Assembly (NCBI GenBank): GCA_013400115.1
Contig: VXBP01009035.1
Span: forward strand, 304,963 to 368,962
Direction: 5' to 3'
Origin: Rhinopomastus cyanomelas
Taxonomy: Eukaryota > Chordata > Aves > Bucerotiformes > Rhinopomastidae
Length of the DNA stretch: 64,000 nt
Shown here: positions 1 through 11,700 of the stretch, piece after piece
Layout of the letters: each line of letters begins with the position of its first letter
Position numbering within the stretch: the stretch's first letter is position 1
Made by a program: the position numbers and the translations under genes
Notes under the pieces: model-generated
Seen by the model: only the letters and a program-made list of their open reading frames with translations
What the model was told of the DNA's origin: nothing
The model's database searches: none

Positions 1-211
1 ATATATATCCAAGTAATTTATTTCAGAGGAACAAAGGTAATAAGGAAGACTTCAAGAACTGTCAAAGATGACATTCAGAGCTCTGTGATTCTGTCATGTT
101 TGTTAAATTGTTAGGAAGAGAAGAACTAGCTCCAATGTGGTTTGGGTTCATTTCATAGATGTCTCTCTGGAAACAATGCAGACAATCTCATGAGTACAAG
201 AAAAATGTGTT

Positions 212-637
212 CACAGAATCACACAGAATCACAGGGTTTGGAAGGGACCTCGAAAGATCATCCAGTCCAATCCCCCTGACACAGCAGGATCACCTAGATC
301 AAGTCGCACAGGAACACATCCAGGCAGTCCTTAAACGTCTTCAGAGAAGGAGACTCCACAACCTTGCTGGTCAGCCCATTCCAGTGCTCTGTCACCTTCA
401 CTGAGAAGTTCCTTCTCATATTGATGTGGAACCTCCTATGTTCCAGCTCACACCCATTGCCCCTTCTCCTATTACTAGATGACATTGAGCAGAACCTGGC
501 TCCATCCTCCTGACACCCACCCTTCACATATTTATAGACATTAATAAGGTCACCTCTCAGTCTTCTCCAAACTAAAGAGACCCAGCTCCCTCAGCCTTTC
601 CTTATAAGAAAGATATTCCACTCCCTTCAGACCCTGT
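212..637 (-). mobile_element. CR1 LINE, 5'-truncated 3' part
   Basis: The plus strand starts with cacagaatcacacagaatca, the reverse complement of the CR1 terminal octamer repeats. It continues through the 3' UTR into the 3' end of ORF2. Read on the minus strand, 527-294 gives recognisable CR1 protein (KGGCQEDGARFCSMSSSNRR, then later a FKDCLDVFLCDLI end). The copy breaks off upstream at the conserved tract before the PYEERLRELG region. Small indels put the rest out of frame, so it is a dead fossil. Confidence 0.95.
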
Positions 638-1039
638 AAAATCTATGAAGAAAATAAAACATATATGATTACTTTTGCTAAGATGACCAGATTTTAAGTG
701 AAGAAATATTGATTGTTTCAATTCTAAAATTTCTTGTAATTAGCTTCATTGTGATTATCTATAGCAGTTAATTAATCAGAATAATATTCAGCATTAGCAT
801 TGAAATGAATGTAGACTTGTAGAGGATAAAATTTAGTTTTTTAAAAAAAAAGATATCTGTTTTGTTCACTTGCAGTCACAGATAGATGTGATTAAATTTT
901 AATTTGATGTCAAATTACACACTGAGTTACAGCACGCTGACATCCAGAGTGCAGCTTTACTTACTTCAGAGGAATTTCCTATTTAAATGTACAGCACAGA
1001 AACTTTGCTCCCTACCATTCTAAAGGCAGATTCAGCTAA
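638..1039. other. Unique spacer, nothing recognised
   Basis: AT-rich DNA between two minus-strand CR1 copies. It contains a short T/A homopolymer junction near 838-851 and no long reading frame. I see no gene, RNA or repeat family here. Confidence 0.5.
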
Positions 1040-1141
1040 CACAGAATCACAGAACATTAGGGATTGGAAGGGACCTCAGAAGATCATCTAGTCCAATCCC
1101 CCCTGCTAGAGCAGGACCACCTAGACTAAGTCGCACAGAAG
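1040..1141 (-). mobile_element. CR1 LINE, short 3' tip (about 100 bp)
   Basis: It begins with cacagaatcacagaacatta and carries the diagnostic ggattggaagggacctc and gatcatctagtccaatcc blocks of the CR1 3' UTR. It ends just after the block matching the end of ORF2. This is a severely 5'-truncated insertion, typical of CR1. Confidence 0.93.
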
Positions 1142-1743
1142 CTTAGCTCACATCCACAAAATTAACCTCACTAGCAGCCAAAAACACTTCATGGTGAGTA
1201 GCTAAAGAGCAGTGCAACAAAGTGATTTTGAATATCATCACTGTATTTGTAATTGTTTACAGTGCATCCTCTACATTTTTAACTGCTGACTCTCAACAAC
1301 ACTTCATACCAGATTGTCTTCAGCCTCCTGAGGTAAAGTCATAGCATGACTGATGGCACATAAACATTCCTCACTTTTATATAAAGACAGCATGTGAATA
1401 TGAAAATGTGGCTAGCTTTGCACACAGTCCTGTTAATTTTGGTAGTCTGGGGAGGAACAGCTACACAGTCAGGACCTGACTGAAAATCTCAGATGGCAGT
1501 AAGATGTCATCACCCTTTAGTAAGTATAAAAAAAAAGAGAAATACTGTGTTACACAGTAGAGATTGTGCAAGTGCAGATAGCTGCCAGTTAATGGTGCAG
1601 TAACAAAACCAGTAGAAAAGGTTTTGGAAACATCATTTGCAAACAGTTTTTCTCATGGACAAAAAGGGACCTCTCCTCCTTTTAATTTCCTTCTGATGTT
1701 GTCCTCAGCTCTGCAAAGCTGTCATACAGTTGAAAAATTACTT
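1142..1743. other. Unique spacer, nothing recognised
   Basis: AT-rich unique sequence with no reading frame of note and no repeat that I recognise. A short run of A lies near 1532-1540. Confidence 0.5.
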
Positions 1744-2180
1744 AGAATCACAGAATTATACAATGGTGTAGGTTAAAAGGACCTCAGAGATCATCTTGTT
1801 CCAAACCTCCTGCCATGGGCAGTGACACCTCCCATGAGACCAGGGTGCCCAGAGCCCCATCCTATCTGGCCTTGAACTCTTCCATGGACGGGACATCCAC
1901 TGCCTGGGTAATCTTGTTTTCACCTTCTTGTTTTCCACATGCCTTAGCATAGTTTCCAGGAGGATCTGCTCCATGATCTTGCCAGACTGACTGGTCTCTA
2001 GTTCGCTGGGTCATCTTTATTTCTTTTTTTTTTAAATTTGGGGCTCTATTTCCCCTTTTCCAGTCAGCAGGATCTTCACTGGACTGCCATACTTTCTCAA
2101 ATATATGATGGGTAGTGGCCTAGCAACTTCATCTACCAGTTTCCTTAGGACTTGTGGATGTATCTCCTCAGGTCATGTAT
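1744..2180 (-). mobile_element. CR1 LINE (older subfamily) with a large internal deletion
   Basis: The plus-strand left end has CR1 terminal octamers (agaatcacagaatt) followed by a 3' UTR of a subfamily unlike the main one (gggcagtgacacctcccatg). Reading the minus strand from 2180, the first part encodes the region just before and at the start of the CR1 reverse transcriptase, with recognisable IFEKVWQS-like and MEQILLETMLRHVENKKV segments. At about 1921 it jumps directly to the very 3' end of ORF2. The whole catalytic core and the C-terminal part, several hundred codons, are missing. Stops and indels show it is old. Confidence 0.88.
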
Positions 2181-2440
2181 ACAGTCAGTCCTTACTTCCA
2201 CTTAGTCTGTCTGTTCTCCATGGTAGGAGATAACACCTCTAGCCATTACAAGGAAGTGGTTTAAAAGTACAAATCAAAGTAAAGTGTGCAAATACCAGAG
2301 ATTTTCAGTGGAAGTTGACTGCTTCCAATACAGAGAAATAGTCTTAGAGGCTAAATGGAGAAAGATCAGCAGGTTTGAATAATATCTAGTAACAGAATAA
2401 AATACATGGATTTTTCTGCTTATATATGGAAATATATGGG

Positions 2441-3176
2441 GAGGGACCCCAGGTACCAGTATAGGCTGGGGACTGAGCTGTTGGAGAGCAGTGTAGGAGA
2501 AAGGGACCTGGGGTCCTGGTGGACAGCAGGATGACCAGGAGCCAGCAGTGTGCTCTTGTGGCCGAGAGGGACAACAGCATCTTGGGTGGATCAGAATCGG
2601 GGTGGTTAGCAGATCAAGAGAGGTCCTTTGCCCCTCTACTCTGCCCTGATGAGACCACATGTGGAGTATTGTGCCCAGTTTTGGGCTCCTCAGTTCAAGA
2701 GGGATGCAGAGCTGCTGGAGAGACTCCAGCGTAGAGCAACAAGGATGATGAAGGAAGTGGAGCATGTCCCTTATGAGGAGAGGCTGAGGGAGCTGGGTCT
2801 CTAGCTTGGAAAAGAGGAGACTGAGTGGTGACCTCATTAATGTCTATAAATATTTGAAGGGTGGGTGTCAGGAGGATGGAGCCAGGCTCTTCTCAATGTC
2901 TTTTAGTGATAGGAGCAATGGATGTGAGCTGGAACACAGGAGGTTCCACACCAATATGAGAAGGAACTTCTTCTCAGTGAGGGTGACAGGGCACTGGAAT
3001 GGGCTGACCAGCGAGGTTGTGGAGTCTCCTCCTCTGGGGATGTTTAAGACCCGCCTGGATGTGTTCATGTGTGACTTGGTCTAGGTGATCCTGCTGTTTG
3101 AGTGGGATAGGATTAGATGATCTTTCAAGTCCCTTCCAATCCTAATGATTCTGTGGTTCTATTACTCTGTGATTCT
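2441..3176 (+). mobile_element. CR1 LINE, 3' half of ORF2 plus 3' UTR
   Basis: It starts at the ORF2 block ccaggtaccagtataggctg (protein RYQYRLG in the intact copy) and runs through the C-terminal domain, the ORF2 stop and the 3' UTR to decayed octamers near 3150-3176. Positions 2806-3084 still read as CR1 C-terminal protein (GGCQEDGARLFSMSFSD, ending MFKTRLDVFMCDLV). A small deletion in the LGLFSLE region near 2800 breaks the frame. It is the same broad subfamily as the copy at 5345 but older. The long minus-strand frame across it (2837-2274) is its antisense shadow. Confidence 0.95.
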
Positions 3177-5344
3177 TCAACTTGCCTTCACTCAGGCAAA
3201 TTACTTATTTCTCCTTTAATTGTCTCTATTGTTGATATTACTAAACTCAACTATTAAAACCCCCTTTGATTTCACCTTTGATATCTGGTTATGTCAGTCC
3301 TGATAAAGATGCAAGAACACTTTTCCCAGTGACTGATTCATATTTGAAAGCATTGACATGTTGCAAGCAGGTCTGAAGTTTAGTACATCTGAGACTAGCC
3401 AGACCCACTTAGAACAAGAATTACATTTAATGAGGTAGCAAAATAAGGCCAAAGTCAAGTTTCTTGGGATTGTCATATAATTAAAAAGCAGTATTTTTTG
3501 TATCTACTTCATGATCTCTCCCCTGAGTCAGTCCAAGTTTATTTAGAACTATGGTAAAAATTACTAAGAGAAGAGGACAAGTTACTTTCCAAAAAAATGA
3601 AATTTCTAGGAAGAAGTTGAGAAAAAGGAGAAACAAGTTTCAAATACGTGCTTGTTTTTTAACTACTGTAGCTCCAAATATCAAGTCTGTTCAGATGTCC
3701 AGTATCTATAAAGATGTACCAATAAAATAACCGTAGTTTAGTACTATTAAAGTAAAGCAGTGTTGAATTATTGCACATTTGATAACATTTGTGGTGATAA
3801 ATGATAGAAGAGTGATGAAGCTATGAAGTAATTACATGGCAGCCAAAACTGTTGCCTCTCAAAGATTTAATTATGTCTTCATTTTGCTTCTGTCATCTGC
3901 AGGCAACTGGAGACCGTATTAGAAAATGTTACAGAGTGTAGAAGTAAGTTGGAAGTGGGGGTATTTTCCCTTTGGAAACAAGAGTAATGATTTTCCAAAG
4001 TGATTTTCTTTTGACCCTTTTGAATTCTTCATCACAATCGTTTCCAAGTGAGCTTTACAGGTTCTGATAAACACTTTATTTGAACACGTTTTTATTTGAC
4101 AGGGTGTCAAAGTATTTGTAGCTGTTTATGTTTGGTTTCTCACTTGACTAGAAAAAACTCATAGATTGAGGCAAGTTATGTCTGAAATGTAGTGCTATGA
4201 AAATATTAACCTGGCCTCATAAATGAGTGAATTTCTTCCAGTGATTCTTCCTGTGCAACTCAAAAGCTACGATGGTTATACAGCTCCTGTCAAACAAAGT
4301 CTCTGTCTTCAGACTTCAGGGAAGAATTTCCCAGTATTCCCCATGCTTATTCTGTCTTTCTTGAAAGCATTCCTTTTATTTCAGTTTGAACATTTCTGAC
4401 TCTTGATCTCAGCATTTGTCTGGCTGAAAGGACTTCTAGATGTCATTAATTTTTCTCCTGGCATTGATAGTGACAGACCAGTTTCAAGACACCTCTTAAT
4501 CTTGTCTTTGATATATACAATAGATTGAGCTCCTTAGGATTGTCATTGTTAAGACATGCTTGCTGAGATTTCTTAGGTTTTCAATGCCATGAATGGCATG
4601 GAGAAAGCGATGGTTTTCATCTGAAACCTCTTTCATTTTTTATTTTCATTTAAATACATGATCCTTGGAACGAAACACAGTAATAGTTTTAGTTGTGCCA
4701 CAAAAGTCATGGTATTTTCTACTTCTGTTCAGTTTCTTTGCTTGTGCATTCAAGGTCTTGCACTGCCTCTTTTAGTTGCTGCTTCATTCTAGGGGCTCAT
4801 CTACAGTAACTTAACTAAAACGATCTTGTCATTATTTCCTTTTCAGTGAACTCAAGATACTGTCTTGAAAGGGTGGCTTCAAGTGGAGGAAATTACTGGA
4901 GGTTCATAGACTTTACAGAGGTGTACTGGATTGGAGCCATCTTGTTCAAAAGTGGCAGGGACACCTGCTTGTGCCTTAACAATCATTATTTGGCAGAAAA
5001 CCTTATTCTGTCATTTTTGGTCAAGATAGGTCATGTGTGTTCTCATTCAGGTTATTCCAGAAAGTAAGGGACCTTCACAGAGATGTAGAAAGAAAATAGA
5101 GCTAGAACAACAAAACTCCTATTATTATCAAATATCTCTCTACAACCAATAAAAAAAGTCAGGAGTCCCTGTTATATTGCATTTCCACTTAAGGGAAAGT
5201 TCTTTGAATGAGCCTACCCAAAGCTGTGTTATGTCTGGGAGTGCCTGTACGTTGACTGCAGACCTAATATGTCTGTGTGGAAACACAGAAAATCCTGGGC
5301 CCTCTTCCCTGGATGATGATGGATTTGTAGATTTTATTCTGTGA
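3177..5344. other. Unique spacer, no gene recognised
   Basis: About 2.2 kb of AT-rich unique DNA. The longest frames (3919-4110 minus, 4846-5067 plus) are 60-73 codons with no recognisable domain. I see no CR1. The last ten bases or so (attctgtgaa at 5336-5345) match the CR1 terminal octamer of the element that follows. Confidence 0.5.
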
Positions 5345-6646
5345 AGCCTAAAGAAGGAAGACCCAGGTAACTATAGACCGGTCAGCCTCACCTCCATCCC
5401 AGGAAAGGTGATGGAACAATTTGTACTAGAGGCTGTTTCCGGGCACATCAAGGACAGGAGGGTCATTAGGGACAGTCAGCATGGCTTCACAAAGGGAAAG
5501 TCATGCTTGACCAACCTGATAGCCTTTTATGAGGGCATAACCAGGTGGATGGATGAGGGCAGAGCCGTGGATGTCATCTATCTTGACTTAAGAAGGGCAT
5601 TTGACACGGTCTCTCACAGCATCCTTGCAGACAAACTGAGGCAGTGTGGCCTAGATTTTCGGGTAGTGAGGTGGATTGTAAACTGGCTACAGGGTAGAAG
5701 TCAGAGAGTGGTGGTCAATGGGACAGAGTCTAGTTGGAGGCCTGTATCTAGTGGAGTGCCCCAGGGGTCGGTGCTGGGACCGGTCCTGTTCAATCTATTC
5801 ATTGATGACTTGGATGAGGGATTGGCATGCACTGTCAGCAAGTTTGCTGATGACACAAAGCTGGGTGGTGTCGCCGACACCCCTGCAGACTGTGCTGCCA
5901 TTCAGCGAGATCTGGACAGGCTGGAGAGCTGGGCAGAGAAAAATCTAATGAGCTATAACAAGAGTAAGTGCAGAGTCTTGCATCTGGGCAAGAACAACCC
6001 CAGGTACCAGTATAGGCTGGGGACTGACCTGTTGGAGTGTAGTGTAGGGGAAAGGGACTTGGGGGTCCTGGTGGACAACAAGATGACTATGAGCCAGCAA
6101 TGTGCTCTTGTGGCCAAGAGGGCCAACAGCATCCTGGGGTGGATTAGAAGAGGGGTGGTTAGCAGATCAAGAGAGGTTCTTCTCCCCCTCTACTCTGCCC
6201 TGGTGAGACCACACCTGGAGTATTGTGTCCAGTTCTGGGCTCCTCAGTTCAAGAGGGATGTGGAGCTGCTGGAGAGAGTTCAGCGTAGGGCAACAAAGAT
6301 GATAAGAGAGGTGGAACACCTCCCTTATGAGGAGAGGTTGAGGGAGCTGGGTCTCTTTAGCTTGGAGGAGACATTAATGAGGGGTGACCTCATTAATGTC
6401 TACAAATATTTGAGGGGTGGGTGTCAGGACGATGGCACTGGGCTGTTCTCGGTGTCATGTAGTGATAGGACAAGGGGCAATGGTTGTAAGCTGGAACATA
6501 GGAGGTTCCACATCAACCTGAGAAGGAACTTCTTCACGGTGAGAGTGACGGAGCACTGGAACAGGCTGCCCAGGGGGGTTGTGGAGTCTCCTTCTCTGGA
6601 GATGTTCAAGACCCGACTGGACAGGTTCCTGTGTGACTTGGTTTAG
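5345..6646 (+). CDS. Partial CR1 ORF2 reverse transcriptase, 433 codons open
   Basis: This is the C-terminal part of the CR1 ORF2 protein, the enzyme that copies CR1 RNA into DNA at the target nick. The frame is open from 5345, right after an in-frame TGA, to the natural stop at 6644-6646. There is no genuine start, because the frame is entered by truncation. Counting from the GTG at 5408 as residue 1, the polymerase motifs are motif A YLDLRRAFDTV (Asp60), motif B SGVPQGSVLGP (115-125) and motif C FADD (146-149). The thumb and the conserved LINE C-terminal region follow, with SQQCALVAKRANSILGWIRR, then LVRPHLEYC and GDLINVYKYL. All catalytic aspartates are present. The upstream endonuclease and ORF1 are missing, so it could not retrotranspose alone. 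One local oddity is LEETLMRGDL where related copies imply LEKRRLRGDL; this was created by the palindrome at 6369-6401. Expression is unlikely because no promoter is present. Confidence 0.9.
   Translation, partial: SLKKEDPGNYRPVSLTSIPGKVMEQFVLEAVSGHIKDRRVIRDSQHGFTKGKSCLTNLIAFYEGITRWMDEGRAVDVIYLDLRRAFDTVSHSILADKLRQCGLDFRVVRWIVNWLQGRSQRVVVNGTESSWRPVSSGVPQGSVLGPVLFNLFIDDLDEGLACTVSKFADDTKLGGVADTPADCAAIQRDLDRLESWAEKNLMSYNKSKCRVLHLGKNNPRYQYRLGTDLLECSVGERDLGVLVDNKMTMSQQCALVAKRANSILGWIRRGVVSRSREVLLPLYSALVRPHLEYCVQFWAPQFKRDVELLERVQRRATKMIREVEHLPYEERLRELGLFSLEETLMRGDLINVYKYLRGGCQDDGTGLFSVSCSDRTRGNGCKLEHRRFHINLRRNFFTVRVTEHWNRLPRGVVESPSLEMFKTRLDRFLCDLV
6369..6401. repeat. Perfect 14-bp inverted repeat with 5-nt loop inside CR1 ORF2
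   Basis: Arms 6369-6382 and 6388-6401 are exact reverse complements (agacattaatgagg and cctcattaatgtct) around ggtga. The right arm is ordinary CR1 sequence. The left arm replaces the usual gaagaggagactgagg-type sequence seen at 2441-3176. The length is unchanged, so the reading frame survives. Confidence 0.9.
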
Positions 6647-6737
6647 GTGATCCTGCTGTTGCAGGCGGATTGGACTAGATGATCTTTCGAGGTCCCTTCT
6701 GATCCGTTATGATTCTGTGATTCTGTGATTCTGTGAA

Positions 6738-9700
6738 ATACTACTTCCCTATTTACTCGGTATTTCTGCTTGAAAGGCTGAAACAGTATCAGAATTGTGT
6801 TCCAGGTATCTTTATAACACATTTCTAATTGTTCCTAATCACAGTAATGACATTCTTCATATACTGCTTCTTATTGTTTTCAAAATGCTGTTTCTGTAAC
6901 TTCAAAATACCAATGTGCTTTTTAATCTCTTTATAATGAGAATTCTGTTCTTATATAATTGTCAGGAGAAATATTGTGCTCTGTGTGTGGTTAACATGTG
7001 AATGTTCTAGCAGGAGAAAAGGTCTAGTAGCAGAAATAATCGCAGGATATATAGAGTCAGTGTTTAAAAAAAAAATCAAGGTTTCTATGAAGCATCACAG
7101 AACACTAAATGATTCTTAAATTTATAAAAATATCCTGTAAAAGCATGATTCACATATTTGTATCACTGAATCATGGTAATGTGCTAAAATAATTAGAGTT
7201 GGTTGGGCTTTTGCTGCAAAAATTATGGAGCACATTCTGCTTTCAGCTCAGTAGGGACAGCCTGAGACAATTCATCCGAAGAGAATAAGACAGATTTACA
7301 GTCTGTGGAAGTTGTGCAGTTCTACTGATTTCAGCTGTGTCACAACAGATTTAAATCAACTGAATATTTGGCTCAATACAAGTAGTCAACAGATTACACC
7401 AGTAGTGCTGAGAGCAGAATTTGGGCAAAGGAATTGTGTGGTAAACACTGAAATTAGCAGTAGAATCCAGCATTATTGTTGGTGGGGGAAGGTCTAAGAA
7501 ATAAGCGTTTGCAATGAATTAAGACCTACCTGTCTGGTTCTTCAAGTGAGTAGATTGGTGCAATGTGAAAACAGAGGACTTTTCGCATCTACCACAAATC
7601 AAAGTGCTGAAGAAAAGGTCCGCCTGTTCGGCCAGTCACCTGGTTGCTAGTGGAGGCTGTAAGGTCATTTTGCTCCTTTGCTGATGGCTCTTGTCTCACC
7701 TGGGCTGTGCATTGGGATAAATCGTTGATACAATAAGCTCGTGCAGAAAGGGCTAAGACCTGTTCTGTGTCAGTGCCTACAGCAGCTAGGAACTGGCGCT
7801 TTGTGTCTTGAAAGCCTCTGGTTCCACCAACATCACATAGCTACTCGGTAGGCAGTAAAGCCGTCCAGGGCAAATGGTTGTAAATGGGGCTAGATTCAGA
7901 CTCTGGGTGGCTAGTATGTACTGCTGTACTCCAGGTGCATAAATTTTACACCAGGGCAGCCATAGTCATATAAATACAGTCACTCCTGATTAAAATAAGG
8001 ACAGTAATGTGCCTTCCATACTGCAAAATGAAGTACATGTGGCTTTCAAATAGTTATCTTATTTTATTTTAAGAGTGGCTGGAATCAGCAAAAGGACTAA
8101 AAAGCAAAGGTAGAATCTGGCTTCTGGCATCTTAGTCTGCTTAGAAGAATAGGTCATGCCAGGAAAATGGGAATCAAGAAAGTCAAGTAAAGTGTTAGTG
8201 ATATACCAGCCATCACAAACCCCACCTTAAAGAAATAATAGTGCTCAACACTAATCTAATGCTGGAACCTTGTAAAGCTCCATAGAGAGGCTGAACTAAT
8301 TTTTTTTAGGTTACAAAACTATTTAAGATGGTTTAACTTACCACAATGAATACATATGGAGGTCTGAATATTCACTGCTGTTTCAAAGTCTAGAGAGCTT
8401 TGACTATATCCAGTTTTATTTACAAAGCAGAAATCCAACACTTTCCATTTTGTTTAATTAAAAATACTTTGACAGTTTAATTTACTATCACTTAAAAATT
8501 TAATCAGTCAGATATTTAGGGGCAATTGCTCAGCTACTTTCATCAAAAAAGACATATCAGTCACTTCTAAGAATAGGGCCATGATATAAACGAACATATG
8601 CAAAACCCTGTAGCCAGACAAGTTTAACCACCCGATGCTGCCTGTGATGTCATTTTCAGAACTCTCTGACTTCTGAGCGACAGAACTGGCTTTTTAGCAA
8701 GATCACATGTTGGTTTGAAGTCATCCTGTTAAGCTAAATTTGCCCACAAAAAAGGATTTCATTGCAGTATTTGCATTGCAGCCACCAGGACTAGATGAAG
8801 AAGCCTGAAGTTATACTACAGCTGAAATAACTAAAGTTTATTTGTCATTGACTTTGGCTTTTTTTGTACTTAAATTAGTATATGCAGTTAAAGGAAGAAG
8901 AACCTTCCAGCAAAGTTTAGCTCTAAGAAGCTATTTCAGGTAGTCCAAATGTCACTGTAATTTATGCTGCCTATAGAACATAATGTCTGTATCATGTGAA
9001 GTTCGGTGTTTTTCATTTTCTTGGTGGACTTTCTTTGATTTGTTGACCTTCAGGTGTGTTTACTCACACCAGGCATACTGCTTTCCATACTTTTTGTCTT
9101 TTCAGCCTCTTGCTTTCCTCAATGCATGAAACAGTGTGTGCCCTCTGCACTTCTGTAACAAACTAAAATTTCAGGCAGTGAGATTTTAGAAGTCTAAGTT
9201 TAGAGCATGTGCATGGAAAAGCTGGTTTATAATACTGTAAGCTAAATAACTTTACCTAGTCTGACCTACGAGAAATACAATTAAAACCTGAGAGACTTAA
9301 GTCCTTAGTATCCATCATTTATAGTGGCTATTGTTTTTTAAAGTGGTAAACTTTTCAAATCAAGTATTGGAAAATTGTCTCGTTATAATGAGATTTTTCA
9401 GTGTTTTGAGATGTTAATTGTAAAGGCATTTTTGTTATGAAAAGTGACACATTCTGGAAAGAAATTGCTAAGCTTAAGAGATAGGTTGAGGTCAGTTCTT
9501 TGTAACTGGTTGTATTGACTCCTGTTTTACAACACATCAGTGAAGAGCTGTTTTCCTGTCAGAACAGTCCATGAGAAAAGACCTGTAAGGCCAGAACTGG
9601 ACCTCAGTTTGCAATTACTCCTGAGTTCTCACTCCTCAGGAACTGTTGGTGGAGACAGCACAAAGTGCTGGAAGAGATCTCTCAGCCAGTCAGACTGCTG

Positions 9701-11700
9701 TGTTGTCACCCTTCCCCCTTTATTTTTGGTTCCACACAGTCCATCTACTTGATTTCTGTGGATGTTTTTCCTTTGTTATTTTACCTTTCCTATTTTCTCT
9801 CCCACCCTGAGGTACCTCTGTACTCTCTCCTGTGCCCTCCTCAGACAGAATTGTAATGGGCAACAGAGACATACAGTTCCTCCAAATCACCTACCTAGTG
9901 GAGGAGCTAAGGGCTGTAGATACTAGCATGAGTACTAGGACATTGAGCTTAATTCTTTTAAAATGCATCCACTTCATTATCTGTGGTTTAATTCCTAGCC
10001 CCCTCTTGCTTTGTAGGCTTTGGGGAAACCTTTCCTGTGCCCCATATTGATGTTGGGGATAAAAGGCCAAATGATGGCTTGTTAATAGCAGCCATTACTT
10101 AGGAAAAATTCCCTTTGATCTAATAGAGGGGCAGAACTCCTGCCTCAGATTGCTCGCTGTACCAGGCAGAGAACTGACTGATGATTTTTTAAAATAATGC
10201 AAGTTTCTGGTGCTGGCAAATGCAGTGGGACATGGCTTTACAATTCTGAATTATTCTGCTCAGAAGTGATGTGTATCCACACTGGATTTGGAGATACATC
10301 CAATGCCCAGAGTGAATGCTTCTGTAATGAGTGCAAAGTCAGCCATGCTGCTTATGGTAGCATCTTCAGGGCATACTCTAAATCTTACCTTGTTTGATCG
10401 GTTAGAAATTGTCTACTCTGTACAGGTCATTAAGCAAAATTCAGATTGGGGAAGCAGAAGCAAATGGTCTTAGAGTCCCTGCCACAAACTATATTCAGAT
10501 ATAGAGATTGTCCAAGAAGATCCTTTGATGAATGACTAATAATAACTGAAGTTGAAAAGAGCTGCAGTAAATCCTGTACAATTTTTCCACTATTTTGCAG
10601 TATTGCTTTATTTCATATGATGTAAACTTTGTTAAATACAGGAAACACTGCTTCCCTGGTACTTTTGTTATCCCTCTGGATTGTAGCAAAGGAGCACTTG
10701 CATGTTGTGTTTGATGCCTTGCATGATGAAGACATGCAATGGCAAGTTCCAGTCTGCATGCTGCTTAATGAATGTTTTCCTTTTCTCTCCTTCCCTGTTA
10801 TGTGCTTACAGAAGACAACTATGTGGAAGGTGGGTGCTTTCTACCTTATTTTCCTAAGCTCTTGTTTATCCCTTCTGTTTAGTGGTTTTTCCCTTTCTGC
10901 TTAATATGCTATAAAAGTACACATATCATTCAGTACGGTAAGTTGCATTTTTATACCCATACAGGTAGATCAGTTCATTTAGCAATTGTGATTTATTTTT
11001 CCATACAGAACACAAGCAAAAGCCCATTTTAATGTTGGCCTTATTGGTGTAATTCTAGAATGATCCCACTGAAACAATGGAATTTATATTCATGTGGCTG
11101 ATAGCAACATTTAAACTCATTCTGGAGATTTGCAGGACTGATTTCTTCTCATGTTCTGTATGAAAAACTGTATGTCTCAGTAGTGTGGAACATAAGTCCT
11201 CCCTATAAGAATGTAATGCATGTTGTAGTTGCTTAGGAAAATGGGAAGCGCTTTTCTGCTTGATTTGACAAATATTGCTGACTGTAATATCCTTTCCAGC
11301 ACAAAGTTTTAGGAAAAATGCTTTTGTGCCTAACTTTTCAACATAATGCTCTCTGCATTTTGGATATTGTGAGAGGTGCAGCATGTGATTTTAATAGTAA
11401 TGTTGGTATGTAATGAAATCCCGTTAAAGAAAGTATGGCACAGGGCAGTGGAAACTAAAACACAATGCCATCTGGCCTGACTATTGGTAAGTAAGTCTGT
11501 TAGCTGGTAAAACATGTGGTGTGCCTGTGTATCAGAGTTTTAATGGTACAGAATGTGCTTCATAGCTTAGTTATTGATGAGTCTCAAAACTCTTCTTGAC
11601 TATAAGCCAAAAGTTGCAGGTGCTTTTTTATGTAGAAGTGCTTTTAAAAGTCTCTCCGGGTTGAAGCTTTGCATACTGGGTGAAGAATTCTCTCTTTTGA
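6738..11700. other. Unique DNA, first part of an 18-kb CR1-free stretch
   Basis: No CR1 copy is seen. Open frames are 60-109 codons without recognisable domains and are not supported. About 7600-7900 is locally less AT-rich, with more CpG than its surroundings and no open frame. About 9540-9850 is also richer in C and T. No promoter, RNA gene or repeat family is recognised. Confidence 0.45.

Larger units (their letters stand above)
5345..6736 (+). mobile_element. CR1 LINE, 1.39 kb, youngest and best-preserved copy
   Basis: It enters the CR1 ORF2 frame at the LKKEDPGNYRPVSLTSIPGK block just before the reverse-transcriptase fingers. It continues without interruption to the ORF2 stop at 6644-6646, then the short 3' UTR and three perfect TTCTGTGA octamers (6713-6736). 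ORF1, the endonuclease domain and the promoter are absent, as expected for 5' truncation. It shares diagnostic changes with the fragment at 24743-25071. Ten bases at the left flank (5336-5345) equal the last octamer plus two bases (6728-6737), so the target itself resembled the CR1 tail. A new 14-bp inverted repeat lies at 6369-6401. Confidence 0.97.

Noticed and set aside
2274..2837. 187-codon minus-strand frame, the second longest in the window
   Set aside because: It lies antisense to the CR1 copy at 2441-3176 and reads as the complement of its conserved ORF2 blocks, so it is a shadow rather than a gene.
6713..6736. Short tandem octamers as a CRISPR-like or satellite array
   Set aside because: These are the terminal repeats of CR1 elements (ATTCTGTG/ATTCTATG), present at many copies' ends. 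There are no spacers.
11055..11384. 109-codon minus-strand frame
   Set aside because: No known motif, overlaps another minus frame in a different phase, and no transcript signals.
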